Of a DNA stretch of 64,000 nucleotides, positions 47,009 through 55,097 are shown one piece after another. The first letter of the stretch is position 1. The number at the start of each line of letters is the position of its first letter. The stretch lies in the NCBI RefSeq assembly GCF_031344055.1, contig NZ_JADBEN010000002.1; one strand, written 5' to 3'. Made by a program: the position numbers and the translations under genes. The DNA comes from Methylobacillus flagellatus_A (lineage in GTDB: Bacteria > Pseudomonadota > Gammaproteobacteria > Burkholderiales > Methylophilaceae). The notes beneath the pieces are model-generated. The model was not told the DNA's origin and searched no databases. It saw nothing but the letters and a program-made list of their open reading frames with translations.

Positions 47009-48341
47009 CCTGGCGCTCCAGTGTCATCAACATATAGATCAGTGCCGCCATGGGCAGGTTCTTGAGCAACGGCCCGAAGGGATGCAGCCAGAATGCGGGG
47101 ATAAACCAGCTGAGGATCAGGGTGTAGCCCAGGATGACGGCAATCTGCAGCTGCCAGAGCAACCGCCGCTTGCGCAGCAACAAGGTGGCAATGCCGAAGC
47201 TGATGTCAAGCAAGGCCGCCCCGTACAAGGCCACGCTCGCCGTCGAGCCTTCCAGGCCGACCTCGGCAAGCAATGCGTAGCTTTCCTGCACCGGGTAGAT
47301 CCCGAGCGACAGCGCTCCGGTGACGATCCACACCAGAGCGATGCTGAACCTGAGCAAGGGCAGCAGCCAGCCGAGCAGCGCGAGCGAGCGCCATCCGTCG
47401 GCCTCCGCCGGCTTGATGAATGACTCGACCGGCATGGCGTCGCGGCCCAGGAAGAAGCGCATATCCTCAGTGTCCGCGATATTGCCGCGTTCCAGCATCG
47501 CCAGCGTCTCGGGCGTCAGCAGGCTGGAGGGAAGCCATTTCCCGGCCCACGCCGCCAGCTTCGCGACCATGCGGTGCAGATTGAATGCCCTCAGCCTGCC
47601 AAGGCCCATCTGCTGTCGCAAGGCACCGCAATATTCGCGCAAGGTCAGCGCTTGCGGGCCCGCCGCGGCAATGGTGATGGTTCCTGCCGGATTGAGCGGC
47701 ACCAGGGCTTGCACCAATTCCGTCAGGTCATGGATATGCACGGGCTGTAGAAGCTGGCATCCCCCTCCGGGCAGTGGCAGCACCGGCAGGCTGGCCAACA
47801 TGGCGAACAGGCGCGCGCTCTCGCCGTCCTGGCCGAATACCAGCGAGGGTTGCAGGATGAAGGCCGGGATGTCCAATGCCCTGAGCGCATCGTCGGCGGA
47901 CTTCTTGCTCAGGTGATAGGCGCTGGCTGCCTCTTCGTCGGCCCCCAGCGCGGATATCTGAATGACCAGCCCCACCTTGGACTGCTGGCAGGCCCTGAAC
48001 AAGGCGGCAGGCGCTTGCTCATGCAGGGCGCTGAATGTCTGTCCGCCATGTTCGCGCAACAGGCCGACGGCGTTGATAACGACATCCACGCCGTCGAGCA
48101 CCGGCAGCCAGTCTTGGGTATCGAGACCCTGTGCGAAATCCGTTTCGATATACGCGATATCGGGGTGGCTGGCTGCAGGCAGCTTGCGCACCCCGGCAAT
48201 GACGCTATGCCCTTGTTGGTAAAGCGCCGCTATGAAATGCCTGCCGAGAAAGCCGTTTGCTCCCAGTACCAACACGACCCTGGGCTTTGCCGCGTCATCG
48301 GGCAAAGGCGGCGCTGCGGTTGAACTTGCGTGCTGCGACAT
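46989..48341 (-). CDS. SDR-fold NAD(P)-binding protein fused to a DoxX-like membrane domain
   Basis: 450 aa. Residues about 20-290 form an atypical (NmrA/ComplexI-like) SDR with LVLGANGFLGRHFIAAL, QISALGADEEAASAYHLSKK and FILQPSLVFGQDG. From about 330 to the end there are four helices of the DoxX type. The ATG at 48341 gives 64 bp of space to the divergent gene whose own good ribosome site lies at 48390-48405; longer starts at 48404 or 48407 would run into it. Substrate unknown. Confidence 0.8.
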   Translation of the reverse strand: MSQHASSTAAPPLPDDAAKPRVVLVLGANGFLGRHFIAALYQQGHSVIAGVRKLPAASHPDIAYIETDFAQGLDTQDWLPVLDGVDVVINAVGLLREHGGQTFSALHEQAPAALFRACQQSKVGLVIQISALGADEEAASAYHLSKKSADDALRALDIPAFILQPSLVFGQDGESARLFAMLASLPVLPLPGGGCQLLQPVHIHDLTELVQALVPLNPAGTITIAAAGPQALTLREYCGALRQQMGLGRLRAFNLHRMVAKLAAWAGKWLPSSLLTPETLAMLERGNIADTEDMRFFLGRDAMPVESFIKPAEADGWRSLALLGWLLPLLRFSIALVWIVTGALSLGIYPVQESYALLAEVGLEGSTASVALYGAALLDISFGIATLLLRKRRLLWQLQIAVILGYTLILSWFIPAFWLHPFGPLLKNLPMAALIYMLMTLERQDGLPRR

Positions 48342-48405
48342 GGCTCTATGAAGGGAGCCGGAAACGCTGGCCGCGACTTTTTTCAACCAAATACGGAGGC
48401 GCATC

Positions 48406-48894
48406 ATGCCAAAAGGTCTATGCAGGCGCGGGTTGAGCACGGGAACATATGCCAGCGTGAGTTCGGCATTGGCGCTGGCCATATGTGGAAAGCTGGAAAA
48501 CGGGGCATATGCGGCTCCTATCAATGCAATCAGTCATTGGGTGTGGGGAGATGACGCGGCCCGTCACGACGGAGTGGATGTGACGCACACCGTGCTGGGC
48601 TATACGATCCATCATGCCTCCGCCACCTTCTGGGCCCTTATCTACGAGCATGCGACCAGGGCGAGGCAGGAAGGCAATGCCTTGCAACTCTACGCGGATG
48701 CAGCCGTCATTGCGGCCCTGGCATGCTACGTCGACTATCATTTGACGCCGCGCCGCCTGAGGCCAGGCTATGAAATGCGCCTCTCGCGCCTCTCGCTGCT
48801 TGCGGTATATGCAGCATTCGCTTTCGGCCTTGCCCGGCAGAAGCTGGCCAGGCACCGGTTACAGAAACGGGCGCCCGGCAAGCCAGCTCAATAA
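48406..48894 (+). CDS. Membrane protein of unknown function
   Basis: 162 aa with three or four hydrophobic segments (LALAICGKLENGAY, LGYTIHHASATFWALIYEHA, DAAVIAALACYVDYH, LSLLAVYAAFAFGLAR) and several His residues (HTVLGYTIHHAS). A strong GGAGG precedes the ATG. It is divergent from the SDR-DoxX gene and overlaps the next convergent gene by 7 bp. I do not recognise a family. Confidence 0.75.
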   Translation: MPKGLCRRGLSTGTYASVSSALALAICGKLENGAYAAPINAISHWVWGDDAARHDGVDVTHTVLGYTIHHASATFWALIYEHATRARQEGNALQLYADAAVIAALACYVDYHLTPRRLRPGYEMRLSRLSLLAVYAAFAFGLARQKLARHRLQKRAPGKPAQ

Positions 48895-49121
48895 GTAATC
48901 TGCCGGCACACGATTTTGTCGATCATCCCGTTGGGCCGGCGGTTGGTTTCGATACCATAATCGCTTCCTATGCTTCCAAAGACCGCCATGACGATTTTCT
49001 GGAAACCTTCCAGGGCGTCGAACGAATCGTCGACGGGCTTGATCACGAAACCATGGCCTTCAGGCATGTTTTCTGCGAGATGCAACGGGGAAGACACCTT
49101 GAACTCATCTACTCTTGCCAT
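48888..49121 (-). CDS. Small protein of unknown function
   Basis: 77 aa, no membrane segment. Sequence MARVDEFKVSSPLHLAENMP, then a mixed alpha/beta pattern ending IDKIVCRQITY. The start is uncertain: ATG at 49121 follows AGAAAGA, with other in-frame ATGs at 49139 and 49154. The plausible length and amino-acid use support it as real. It lies 60 bp after the zinc dehydrogenase gene on the same strand. Confidence 0.6.
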   Translation of the reverse strand: MARVDEFKVSSPLHLAENMPEGHGFVIKPVDDSFDALEGFQKIVMAVFGSIGSDYGIETNRRPNGMIDKIVCRQITY

Positions 49122-49181
49122 GATTTTTCTTTCTGTCATCTGATAAAGTCGCAAGCCATGCCATTGTTGACGCGGGCCTTG

Positions 49182-50354
49182 CTAATGCAGGCCCGGGGTC
49201 AATACGACCTTGCGGCAGTTTTCCTCAGCATCGTTGAAGATGCGGTAGCCCAGCGGCGCGTCTTCCAGCGACATGCGATGGGTAATGATGTCGGCCGGGT
49301 GCAGGTCGCCGTTTTCAATGAACTCCAACAGCTCGGGCAGAAAGCGGTGCACATGGGTCTGGCCCATCTTGAACGTCAACCCCTTGTCGAATGCATCCCC
49401 GAGCAGGAAGCCGTGGATAAACCCTGCATATACGCCAGGGATGCTAACCGTGCCGCCGCGCCTGGTGGCGGCAATGCATTGGCGAATCACTTTGCCGCTG
49501 CTGGTTTCCAGCTTCAATGTCGTCAGGGCGGTTTCCACCATGCTGCCCTTGGCCTCGAAGCCGACGGCATCGATCGAGGCATCCACGCCGCGATGCGCTG
49601 TATGCTCCAGGATGTACTCGGCAGGGTCTTCGACCTCGTCCAGGTTGATGCTGATTGTGTTGTATTGCGCCTGGGCGAAATCCAGCCGGTATTGCAGGTC
49701 GTCGATCATGAAAATCGTCTCCACGCCCAGCATGCGGGCACAGGCCGCTGCCATCAGGCCGACCGGGCCTGCGCCGAAAATAGCCAGGCTGTCGCCTTCA
49801 CCCACTTCGGCATTGAGTACGGCCTGGTAGCCGGTAGGCAGGATATCAGTCAGGAACAGTACCTGCTCATCCGCCAGGCTGCCGTTGACCTTGAACGGAC
49901 CCACATTGCCCTGAGGCACGCGTACCAGTTCCGCCTGGCCGCCGGGAATGCCTCCATATAGATGGCTGTAGCCGAACAAGGCGGCGGGCGGCGTGGCGGT
50001 TTTCTTGTTGAGGCTGGGGCCACGGCCGGGATTGGTGGTTTCGCAAGCGGCGAATTGCTGCTGGTCGCAAAAATAGCAGTGGCCGCAGGCGATCACGAAC
50101 GGGATGATTACGCGGTCGCCTTTTTTCACCTGGGTAACGCCCTGGCCCGCGTCTTCAACGATGCCCATGAACTCATGCCCAAGGATATCGCCGTCATGCA
50201 GATCGGGGATCTTGCCGCGGTAAAGATGCAGGTCCGACCCGCAGATGGCAGTGGAGGTGACGCGGATAATGACATCATCGGAGGCCTGCAGGATGGGGTC
50301 TGGAACCGTTTCGATACGGACATCTTTACTACCGTGGTATGTCAACGCGCGCAT
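49182..50354 (-). CDS. Zinc-dependent alcohol dehydrogenase, medium-chain family
   Basis: 390-aa MDR enzyme. Catalytic zinc ligands: Cys in ICGSDLHLYRG and His-Glu in GHEFMGIVED. Structural zinc lobe: CGHCYFCDQQQFAAC. NAD-binding motif FGAGPVGLMAAA. The size and the long loop after the structural zinc site resemble the glutathione-independent formaldehyde dehydrogenase and threonine-dehydrogenase-like group, so an aldehyde or alcohol substrate is expected. In a methylotroph, formaldehyde is worth testing. AAGGAG precedes the ATG. Confidence 0.87.
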   Translation of the reverse strand: MRALTYHGSKDVRIETVPDPILQASDDVIIRVTSTAICGSDLHLYRGKIPDLHDGDILGHEFMGIVEDAGQGVTQVKKGDRVIIPFVIACGHCYFCDQQQFAACETTNPGRGPSLNKKTATPPAALFGYSHLYGGIPGGQAELVRVPQGNVGPFKVNGSLADEQVLFLTDILPTGYQAVLNAEVGEGDSLAIFGAGPVGLMAAACARMLGVETIFMIDDLQYRLDFAQAQYNTISINLDEVEDPAEYILEHTAHRGVDASIDAVGFEAKGSMVETALTTLKLETSSGKVIRQCIAATRRGGTVSIPGVYAGFIHGFLLGDAFDKGLTFKMGQTHVHRFLPELLEFIENGDLHPADIITHRMSLEDAPLGYRIFNDAEENCRKVVLTPGLH

Positions 50355-50677
50355 GAGGTACTCCTTCTGTAGGTGGAAAGTGAAAACGGTAGCGCAGCTG
50401 CCTGCCGTAAATATTCAGTTGGCCCGGGCACTGAGCCCGACAGCAACCTGAGGTGATGCTAGCCAAGCATGAGCCGCCGGTTCATCCGCGCTTTGCTGAA
50501 AGCGCTGTAAGAATTCCATTCCTTTGCCGATATCGCCGCTAGCGTAAGACAGGATCAGTAATATTTTCCGACATGAGAATCCGATAATCGCGCCTGCCAA
50601 GGTCTAGCCCTGCATTGCATCATTCATGCCTAGCGGCATCTGGCCGCTTTTATATTCCTTCATCCAAGAGGAGTTCC
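50355..50677. other. Divergent intergenic region, dehydrogenase and P450 genes
   Basis: 323 bp between two divergent genes. A 61-codon minus-strand frame (50415-50600) has no ribosome site and no similarity to known families, and is not called. Promoters not assigned. Confidence 0.4.
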
Positions 50678-51946
50678 ATGACCGCCCCTCCGCTCGAAAG
50701 CACTTATGCGCTATGGAAAAAAGGATATGTCTTCATTGACAGCACTTGTCGCGCGCTGGGAGTCAAAGCTTTCAAAACCCGCCTGATGATGCATCCCACC
50801 ATCTGCATGCAGGGCGAAGCGGCGGCCAGGCTGTTTTACGACAACGAAAAATTCGTACGCTCCGGGGCCATGCCTGCGCGCGCGCAGAAAACGCTTGTCG
50901 GTGTAGGCGGGGTGCAGGGAATGGACGACCATGCGCATCGCCACCGCAAGCAGATGTTCATCCGCGAACTCATGACGCATGCGCATATCGAGCAGCTCGT
51001 GCGCCTGCATCACGACCATTGGCGCGAAGCCATCCGTCAATGGAAACCCAGCAGTGAAATCGTGTTGTTGCGCGAGACGCAAAGACTGCTGTGTAAGAGC
51101 GTATGCGCCTGGGCCGGCGTACCGCTGGCCAGCCAGGAACTAGGCCGGCGCGCGCAGGAATTCGGCAATATGATAGACAGCGGCGCCCGGCTGGGCCTGC
51201 ATCACTGGCGCGGCAGGATGGCGCGCAAATCATGCGAGCGCTGGATCGGGCAACTGGTCGAGGATATCCGCCACTACGGCAAGCCGGAACAGCCGGGCAG
51301 CGTATTGCAGGCGGTCGCCTGGCATCGTGACGAACAGGGACAACTGTTGCCGCTGCATGTGGCGGCCGTCGAACTGATCAATATATTGCGTCCTACCGTG
51401 GCAGTGGCGCAGCTTGCCGTATTCAGCGCGCTGGCGTTGCATTCATTCCCGGCTTGCAGGCAAAAGCTGCTGCAGGGCGGCGAACGTTACCTGGACTGGT
51501 TCGTACTTGAGGTCAGGCGCTTCTATCCCTTCTTTCCTTTCCTTGCCGCCATCGTGCGCCAAGACTTTCATTGGCAAGGCCTGGAATTCAGGCGCGGGCA
51601 TCGCGTGCTGCTGGACATCTACGGCACGCACCGCGACCCGGCATTGTGGCAAGACCCGGAGCAATTCATGCCTGAGCGCTTCAAGGATTGGGACGGCAAC
51701 AGTTTCGGCTTGATCGCCAATGGCGGCGCAACCTATGAATACCACCACCGTTGCCCTGGGGAATGGATCACGATCGCGCTCATGAAGACCATTGTTCAGA
51801 TGCTGGTTCACGAACTGGAATACACCGTCCCTGATCAAGACCTGAGGCTGGACCTTGGCAGGATTCCGGCATTGCCGGAAAGCGGGTTCATTATCCAGCC
51901 TGTCCTTACCCCTAGCCATTTGGAGAAAAAATATGCAAGCCCATGA
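50678..51946 (+). CDS. CYP152-type cytochrome P450, H2O2-dependent fatty-acid hydroxylase (peroxygenase)
   Basis: 422 aa. The heme cysteine (about residue 359) is in HHRCPGEWITIALMKTIVQ, very close to the CYP152 pattern, with YTVPDQDL and PALPESGFIIQP after it. The usual acid-alcohol oxygen-activation pair of the I-helix is replaced by Arg-Pro (about residues 238-239, in VELINILRPTVAVAQ). That Arg binds the fatty-acid carboxylate in P450-BSbeta and P450-SPalpha. So the enzyme probably hydroxylates or decarboxylates fatty acids with hydrogen peroxide and needs no reductase. GAGGAG precedes the ATG at 50678. Confidence 0.9.
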   Translation: MTAPPLESTYALWKKGYVFIDSTCRALGVKAFKTRLMMHPTICMQGEAAARLFYDNEKFVRSGAMPARAQKTLVGVGGVQGMDDHAHRHRKQMFIRELMTHAHIEQLVRLHHDHWREAIRQWKPSSEIVLLRETQRLLCKSVCAWAGVPLASQELGRRAQEFGNMIDSGARLGLHHWRGRMARKSCERWIGQLVEDIRHYGKPEQPGSVLQAVAWHRDEQGQLLPLHVAAVELINILRPTVAVAQLAVFSALALHSFPACRQKLLQGGERYLDWFVLEVRRFYPFFPFLAAIVRQDFHWQGLEFRRGHRVLLDIYGTHRDPALWQDPEQFMPERFKDWDGNSFGLIANGGATYEYHHRCPGEWITIALMKTIVQMLVHELEYTVPDQDLRLDLGRIPALPESGFIIQPVLTPSHLEKKYASP

Positions 51947-52127
51947 GCTGACGTCATTGCAGTGGAAAGCATTGAATAAAGTGTGGGAAGCCGAACAAGA
52001 AGGCAGGGCGGCAGAAATTGCCGATGGCCTGCGCGATTTCCTGATCAAGGCCGAACTGATCTTGCCGGACATGGAGCAGCATCACCGCATCACGGAAAAG
52101 GCCAGGTCCATGCTCGTCAAACCCTGA
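51933..52127 (+). CDS. Small protein coupled to the P450 gene
   Basis: 64 aa, mostly helical and acidic: MQAHELTSLQWKALNKVWEA onward, ending RSMLVKP. It overlaps the P450 stop by 14 bp and has its own GGAG, so translation is coupled. No domain recognised; a role with the P450, such as regulation of the peroxygenase or unrelated stress function, is open. Confidence 0.7.
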   Translation: MQAHELTSLQWKALNKVWEAEQEGRAAEIADGLRDFLIKAELILPDMEQHHRITEKARSMLVKP

Positions 52128-52298
52128 CAGGTGGGGCTGCCCCTGCCTGCTCTGTATGAACTCATGCATCCATCCCGGCGTTGGTTTTTCATACAAGCGC
52201 CCATGAGGTTTTCCAGCGCTGTTTCAGCACCCGGACTACATTGCCTTCCGTCTTGCCCGTCTATGCTGGAACTTCATTCATACGAAAGGAGCAGACCA

Positions 52299-52562
52299 GT
52301 GAAATCCATATTATGCATTGCCGCCCTGAGCCTCGGTCTTGGCCTGTCCACCGCCTATGCGGCGGAAGAAATCAATCCCCGCGCGCTGGACGATGCCAAT
52401 ACGCCTCGCAACCAGGATGAAAAAGCGTCGAGAGATGGTAAGCAGAAGGCCATTGAAAACGCGACCGATCAACAGGCGGACCCGAATGTAAAACCCTCCC
52501 GCCATGACCAGCGTAACCATACTTCGACAGAGCAACCGCGAAACAGACAGGAGGGCCGTTAG
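52299..52562 (+). CDS. Small secreted hydrophilic protein
   Basis: 87 aa. Translation starts at GTG (52299) with AGGAG upstream, giving a typical signal peptide (KSILCIAALSLGLGLSTAYA, cleavage before AEE). The mature part is very polar, rich in Asn, Asp, Gln, Lys and Arg (NPRALDDANTPRNQDEKAS...), with no hydrophobic core and probably disordered. Layout resembles the protein at 32936. A strong terminator follows. Confidence 0.75.
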   Translation: MKSILCIAALSLGLGLSTAYAAEEINPRALDDANTPRNQDEKASRDGKQKAIENATDQQADPNVKPSRHDQRNHTSTEQPRNRQEGR

Positions 52563-52595
52563 CCCCGTCCAGCGGATTGAATCGAAGCATGAGTA

Positions 52596-52632
52596 AATGC
52601 CCGCAGGCTCTCTGACTGAGCCTGCGGGCATT
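52596..52632. terminator. Strong bidirectional terminator
   Basis: Perfect 15-bp inverted repeat, AATGCCCGCAGGCTC at 52596-52610 and its complement at 52618-52632, with a 7-base loop. It sits between two convergent genes. Confidence 0.85.
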
Positions 52633-52635
52633 CGT

Positions 52636-53070
52636 TTATGTGCGCCAGGGATGCTTGGGCAGGTCGCAACTGCCTGCCGCCTCGGCGCCGGCCTTGGCTA
52701 CGATGTGGTCGTTTTCCACCGTATCGCCGCTGACGCCTATTGCGCCCACCAACACGCCTTCGTCATCCACGATGGGCAAACCGCCCGGAAAGGTGATGAG
52801 GCCTTCGTTGGAGTGCTCTATGCCGTACAAGGGCTGGCCCGGCTGCGACAACTTGCCGATTTCGCCGGAAGGCATGGCGAAAAAGCAGGCGGTCTTGGCC
52901 TTCTTGACCGCGACGTCTATGCTGCCTACCCAGGCGTCGTCCATGCGCGAGAACGCCTTGAGGTTGGCGCCCGAGTCCAGCACGGCGATACAGCTTTTCA
53001 CACCGATAGCCTCGGCCTTGCGCGTGGCCTGCTCGATAATGTTCCTGGCTTGTTCTATTGTGACGTGCAT
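52636..53070 (-). CDS. GlcG/HbpS-family protein (DUF336)
   Basis: 144 aa. Typical blocks are VLDSGANLKAFSRMDDAWVGSIDVAVKKAKTA split at residues 30-60, FPGGLPIVDDEGVLVGAIGVSG, and the end DHIVAKAGAEAAG. Members bind heme (HbpS) or accompany glycolate and other oxidative pathways. No signal peptide here, so cytoplasmic. AAAGGAG precedes the ATG. Function in this host is open; binding of heme or a redox sensor role would fit the oxidase-rich surroundings. Confidence 0.88.
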   Translation of the reverse strand: MHVTIEQARNIIEQATRKAEAIGVKSCIAVLDSGANLKAFSRMDDAWVGSIDVAVKKAKTACFFAMPSGEIGKLSQPGQPLYGIEHSNEGLITFPGGLPIVDDEGVLVGAIGVSGDTVENDHIVAKAGAEAAGSCDLPKHPWRT

Positions 53071-53143
53071 GATGGTTCTCCTTTGTGGTTGGTAAAGAGT
53101 GGAGCGTGCTGCTTAATTTCCCTGATTCAAAACTAACTGTCAG

Positions 53144-54049
53144 TCATCCGCCGGCCTGTTTTGTTGCAGGCCGGCTCCTGCTTTCCGTGCTGAGCAGGCG
53201 ATAGCAGATCGCCAGCGCCACCGCCAGATAGGCAAGGCCGCCCGGAATCCACATGATGAGCCCGCCCAGCTGCTGGTCCTGCAAGGCCAGTTCCAGGCTG
53301 CCTGCGGGAATGATGTAGCTGTGGTACCAGACCCGGCTCGAGAAGGTCAGCAGCGCGCCGAGCAAGGCGGTGTGCAGCGCGGTGGTGAACAATGACACCA
53401 GGCCCGATACGGCAGGGCTGCGCGTGTTGCTCAGGCGCATGAGCGACCACCAGAACAGCAAGGCGGAGAAAAAGAAGCTGAGGTGCTGCAGGTCATGTAC
53501 CAGCGGGTAATGCAGCGCGGTCTCGAACAGTTCCGGCACGTGCCACCCCCACAGCACGCCTGCATGTACCGTCCAGGCGGTGAGCGGATTGGTCAGCGTT
53601 CGCCAGAAGCGCGAAAAACTGGCGCCGGAGGTCACCTTGCCGACTTTTGCCGCTGCGCGGGGGAAAGCCCATGCCCACATCGAAAGAGGGCGGGCGATGA
53701 CGAAAAGCGGCGCGGCGATAATCATCAACAACTCATGCTGCACCATGTGCATGGAGAAATAGGCATTGCCCAAGGTATCCACGGGAGAAAACAAGGCGGC
53801 CACGAGCGAGGCCCAGGCAAGCAGGAACGCCTTGACGCGCATGGGCGTATAACTGGTCGGCCTGCCTGCCTTGCGCGTCAAGCGGTAGAGCCCGGCGAGA
53901 TAGAGTACAAGCGCCAGTCCGACCGGGAGCGCCACCCAATAATCTTGCAGCAGTTGCAGCCAGGGATTGGCGTGGTGGTGGCCGTCAATCGGGTGGGCCC
54001 AGGCCTGTGCGGCATGCAGGCAGGCAATGAAGGCGGCAAGCCGCTTCAT
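53144..54049 (-). CDS. CtaG-like cytochrome c oxidase assembly protein (caa3_CtaG)
   Basis: 301 aa, signal-like N-terminus ending AWAHP, then about seven hydrophobic helices. The caa3_CtaG features HMVQHELLMIIAAPLFVIARP and HDLQHLSFFFSALLFWWSL carry the conserved His pairs thought to help copper delivery to CuB. The ATG overlaps the stop of the upstream gene (ATGA). Last gene of the PQQ-dehydrogenase/caa3 operon. Confidence 0.88.
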   Translation of the reverse strand: MKRLAAFIACLHAAQAWAHPIDGHHHANPWLQLLQDYWVALPVGLALVLYLAGLYRLTRKAGRPTSYTPMRVKAFLLAWASLVAALFSPVDTLGNAYFSMHMVQHELLMIIAAPLFVIARPLSMWAWAFPRAAAKVGKVTSGASFSRFWRTLTNPLTAWTVHAGVLWGWHVPELFETALHYPLVHDLQHLSFFFSALLFWWSLMRLSNTRSPAVSGLVSLFTTALHTALLGALLTFSSRVWYHSYIIPAGSLELALQDQQLGGLIMWIPGGLAYLAVALAICYRLLSTESRSRPATKQAGG

Positions 54050-54456
54050 ATGCACGGGTCCAGCACCAGGACGGGCAGCCACTGGATCACGATCACCAGC
54101 AGGAAGAACAGGCTGAGCATGAAGCCTGCCAATGCCATGAACTGCCGCGGCGGCATCTCGCTTTCACTCTCGCTGCCGCGCTTGTGCGATTGCGGATTCT
54201 CGTTGATGCGGGCCAGGGTCTTGTGCAGCTGCAAGTTGTGCCAGCTCAGGTAGGCGCTGGCGGCGCTGAACAGAAAGGCCGCAATGGTCGCGGCATGCAC
54301 GGGAATTAATTGCTCTTCCCGGCAGGACCAGTCGAGAATGGGATAAGCCACGCTCAACTGCAGGCTCCAGCTGATGGGGCCCGCCAGAATGCATATCCAG
54401 AGCAGTGCGAGTGCAAAGCTGGGATTGTGTTCCGCGATTTTGATCGGGTCGCGCAT
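54046..54456 (-). CDS. Small membrane protein in the caa3 operon
   Basis: 136 aa, three hydrophobic helices (FALALLWICILAGPISWSLQ, AATIAAFLFSAASAYLSW, FMALAGFMLSLFFLLVIVIQW). Located between subunit III and the CtaG-like gene and coupled to the latter, so it is probably an oxidase assembly or subunit-IV-like protein. I do not recognise the family. Confidence 0.75.
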   Translation of the reverse strand: MRDPIKIAEHNPSFALALLWICILAGPISWSLQLSVAYPILDWSCREEQLIPVHAATIAAFLFSAASAYLSWHNLQLHKTLARINENPQSHKRGSESESEMPPRQFMALAGFMLSLFFLLVIVIQWLPVLVLDPCI

Positions 54457-54485
54457 GCTGATGATTCCTTTGGTCGGTCAACGCC

Positions 54486-55097
54486 TCAGCTCCAGATACG
54501 GGAGCCCAGGTAAATGGTCAGGTAAAGCGGTATCCATGCCGCCGCGACGAAATACCAATAGAGCCCGTTCACGGTGACGGCAATCCTTTTTTCCGGCGTG
54601 AAGTAACGCCTGCGCGCCAAGTAGACGATTACCAACGTCTTGAAAATCACTGCAATTACGTGGGCGCTATGAAATCCGATCATGAGCCAGACTATCGAGC
54701 CGTAGGCATGGGTGTCCCAGCGGAAATCGACATGGCTGGCATATTCATAGGCCTTGATGCCGAGGAACACCAGCGCCAGGGCGATGCTCGCCAGCGGCAT
54801 CCATGCCAGCGGCTTGGCGTCGCCGCGCTTGAAGGCCTTGTCGGTAAGGTAGACCGGCACCATGCTGGCGAGCAGAACCACGGTGGACAAGGTAGGCAAC
54901 AGCAGTTCCGGCGGGCTGGTGCCCGCGGGCGGCCAAGCGGCATGATTGCCCTGCAGATAGAAGAAGCTCGCGATCAGGGTGGCGACTACCGTGCCTTCCA
55001 CCGTCATGAGTCCGACGATGCCCCACCACAGGGGTGACCTGAATTCATAGCTGTAATCCGGCAGTTTGCTGGCGTCGATATCGGCATGCAGGCTCAT
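54486..55097 (-). CDS. coxC: Heme-copper oxidase subunit III
   Basis: 203 aa, five or so hydrophobic helices. Family blocks: SPLWWGIVGLMTVEGTVVATLIASFFYLQ (split here at the first Trp), then LGIKAYEYASH, SIVWLMIGFHSAHVI and GLYWYFVAAAWIPLYL. Lacks catalytic metals and stabilises subunit I. Overlaps the coxA stop by an ATGA junction. Confidence 0.9.
   Translation of the reverse strand: MSLHADIDASKLPDYSYEFRSPLWWGIVGLMTVEGTVVATLIASFFYLQGNHAAWPPAGTSPPELLLPTLSTVVLLASMVPVYLTDKAFKRGDAKPLAWMPLASIALALVFLGIKAYEYASHVDFRWDTHAYGSIVWLMIGFHSAHVIAVIFKTLVIVYLARRRYFTPEKRIAVTVNGLYWYFVAAAWIPLYLTIYLGSRIWS

Noticed and set aside
50415..50600. 61-codon minus-strand frame between the dehydrogenase and P450 genes.
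   Set aside because: No ribosome site; composition not protein-like.
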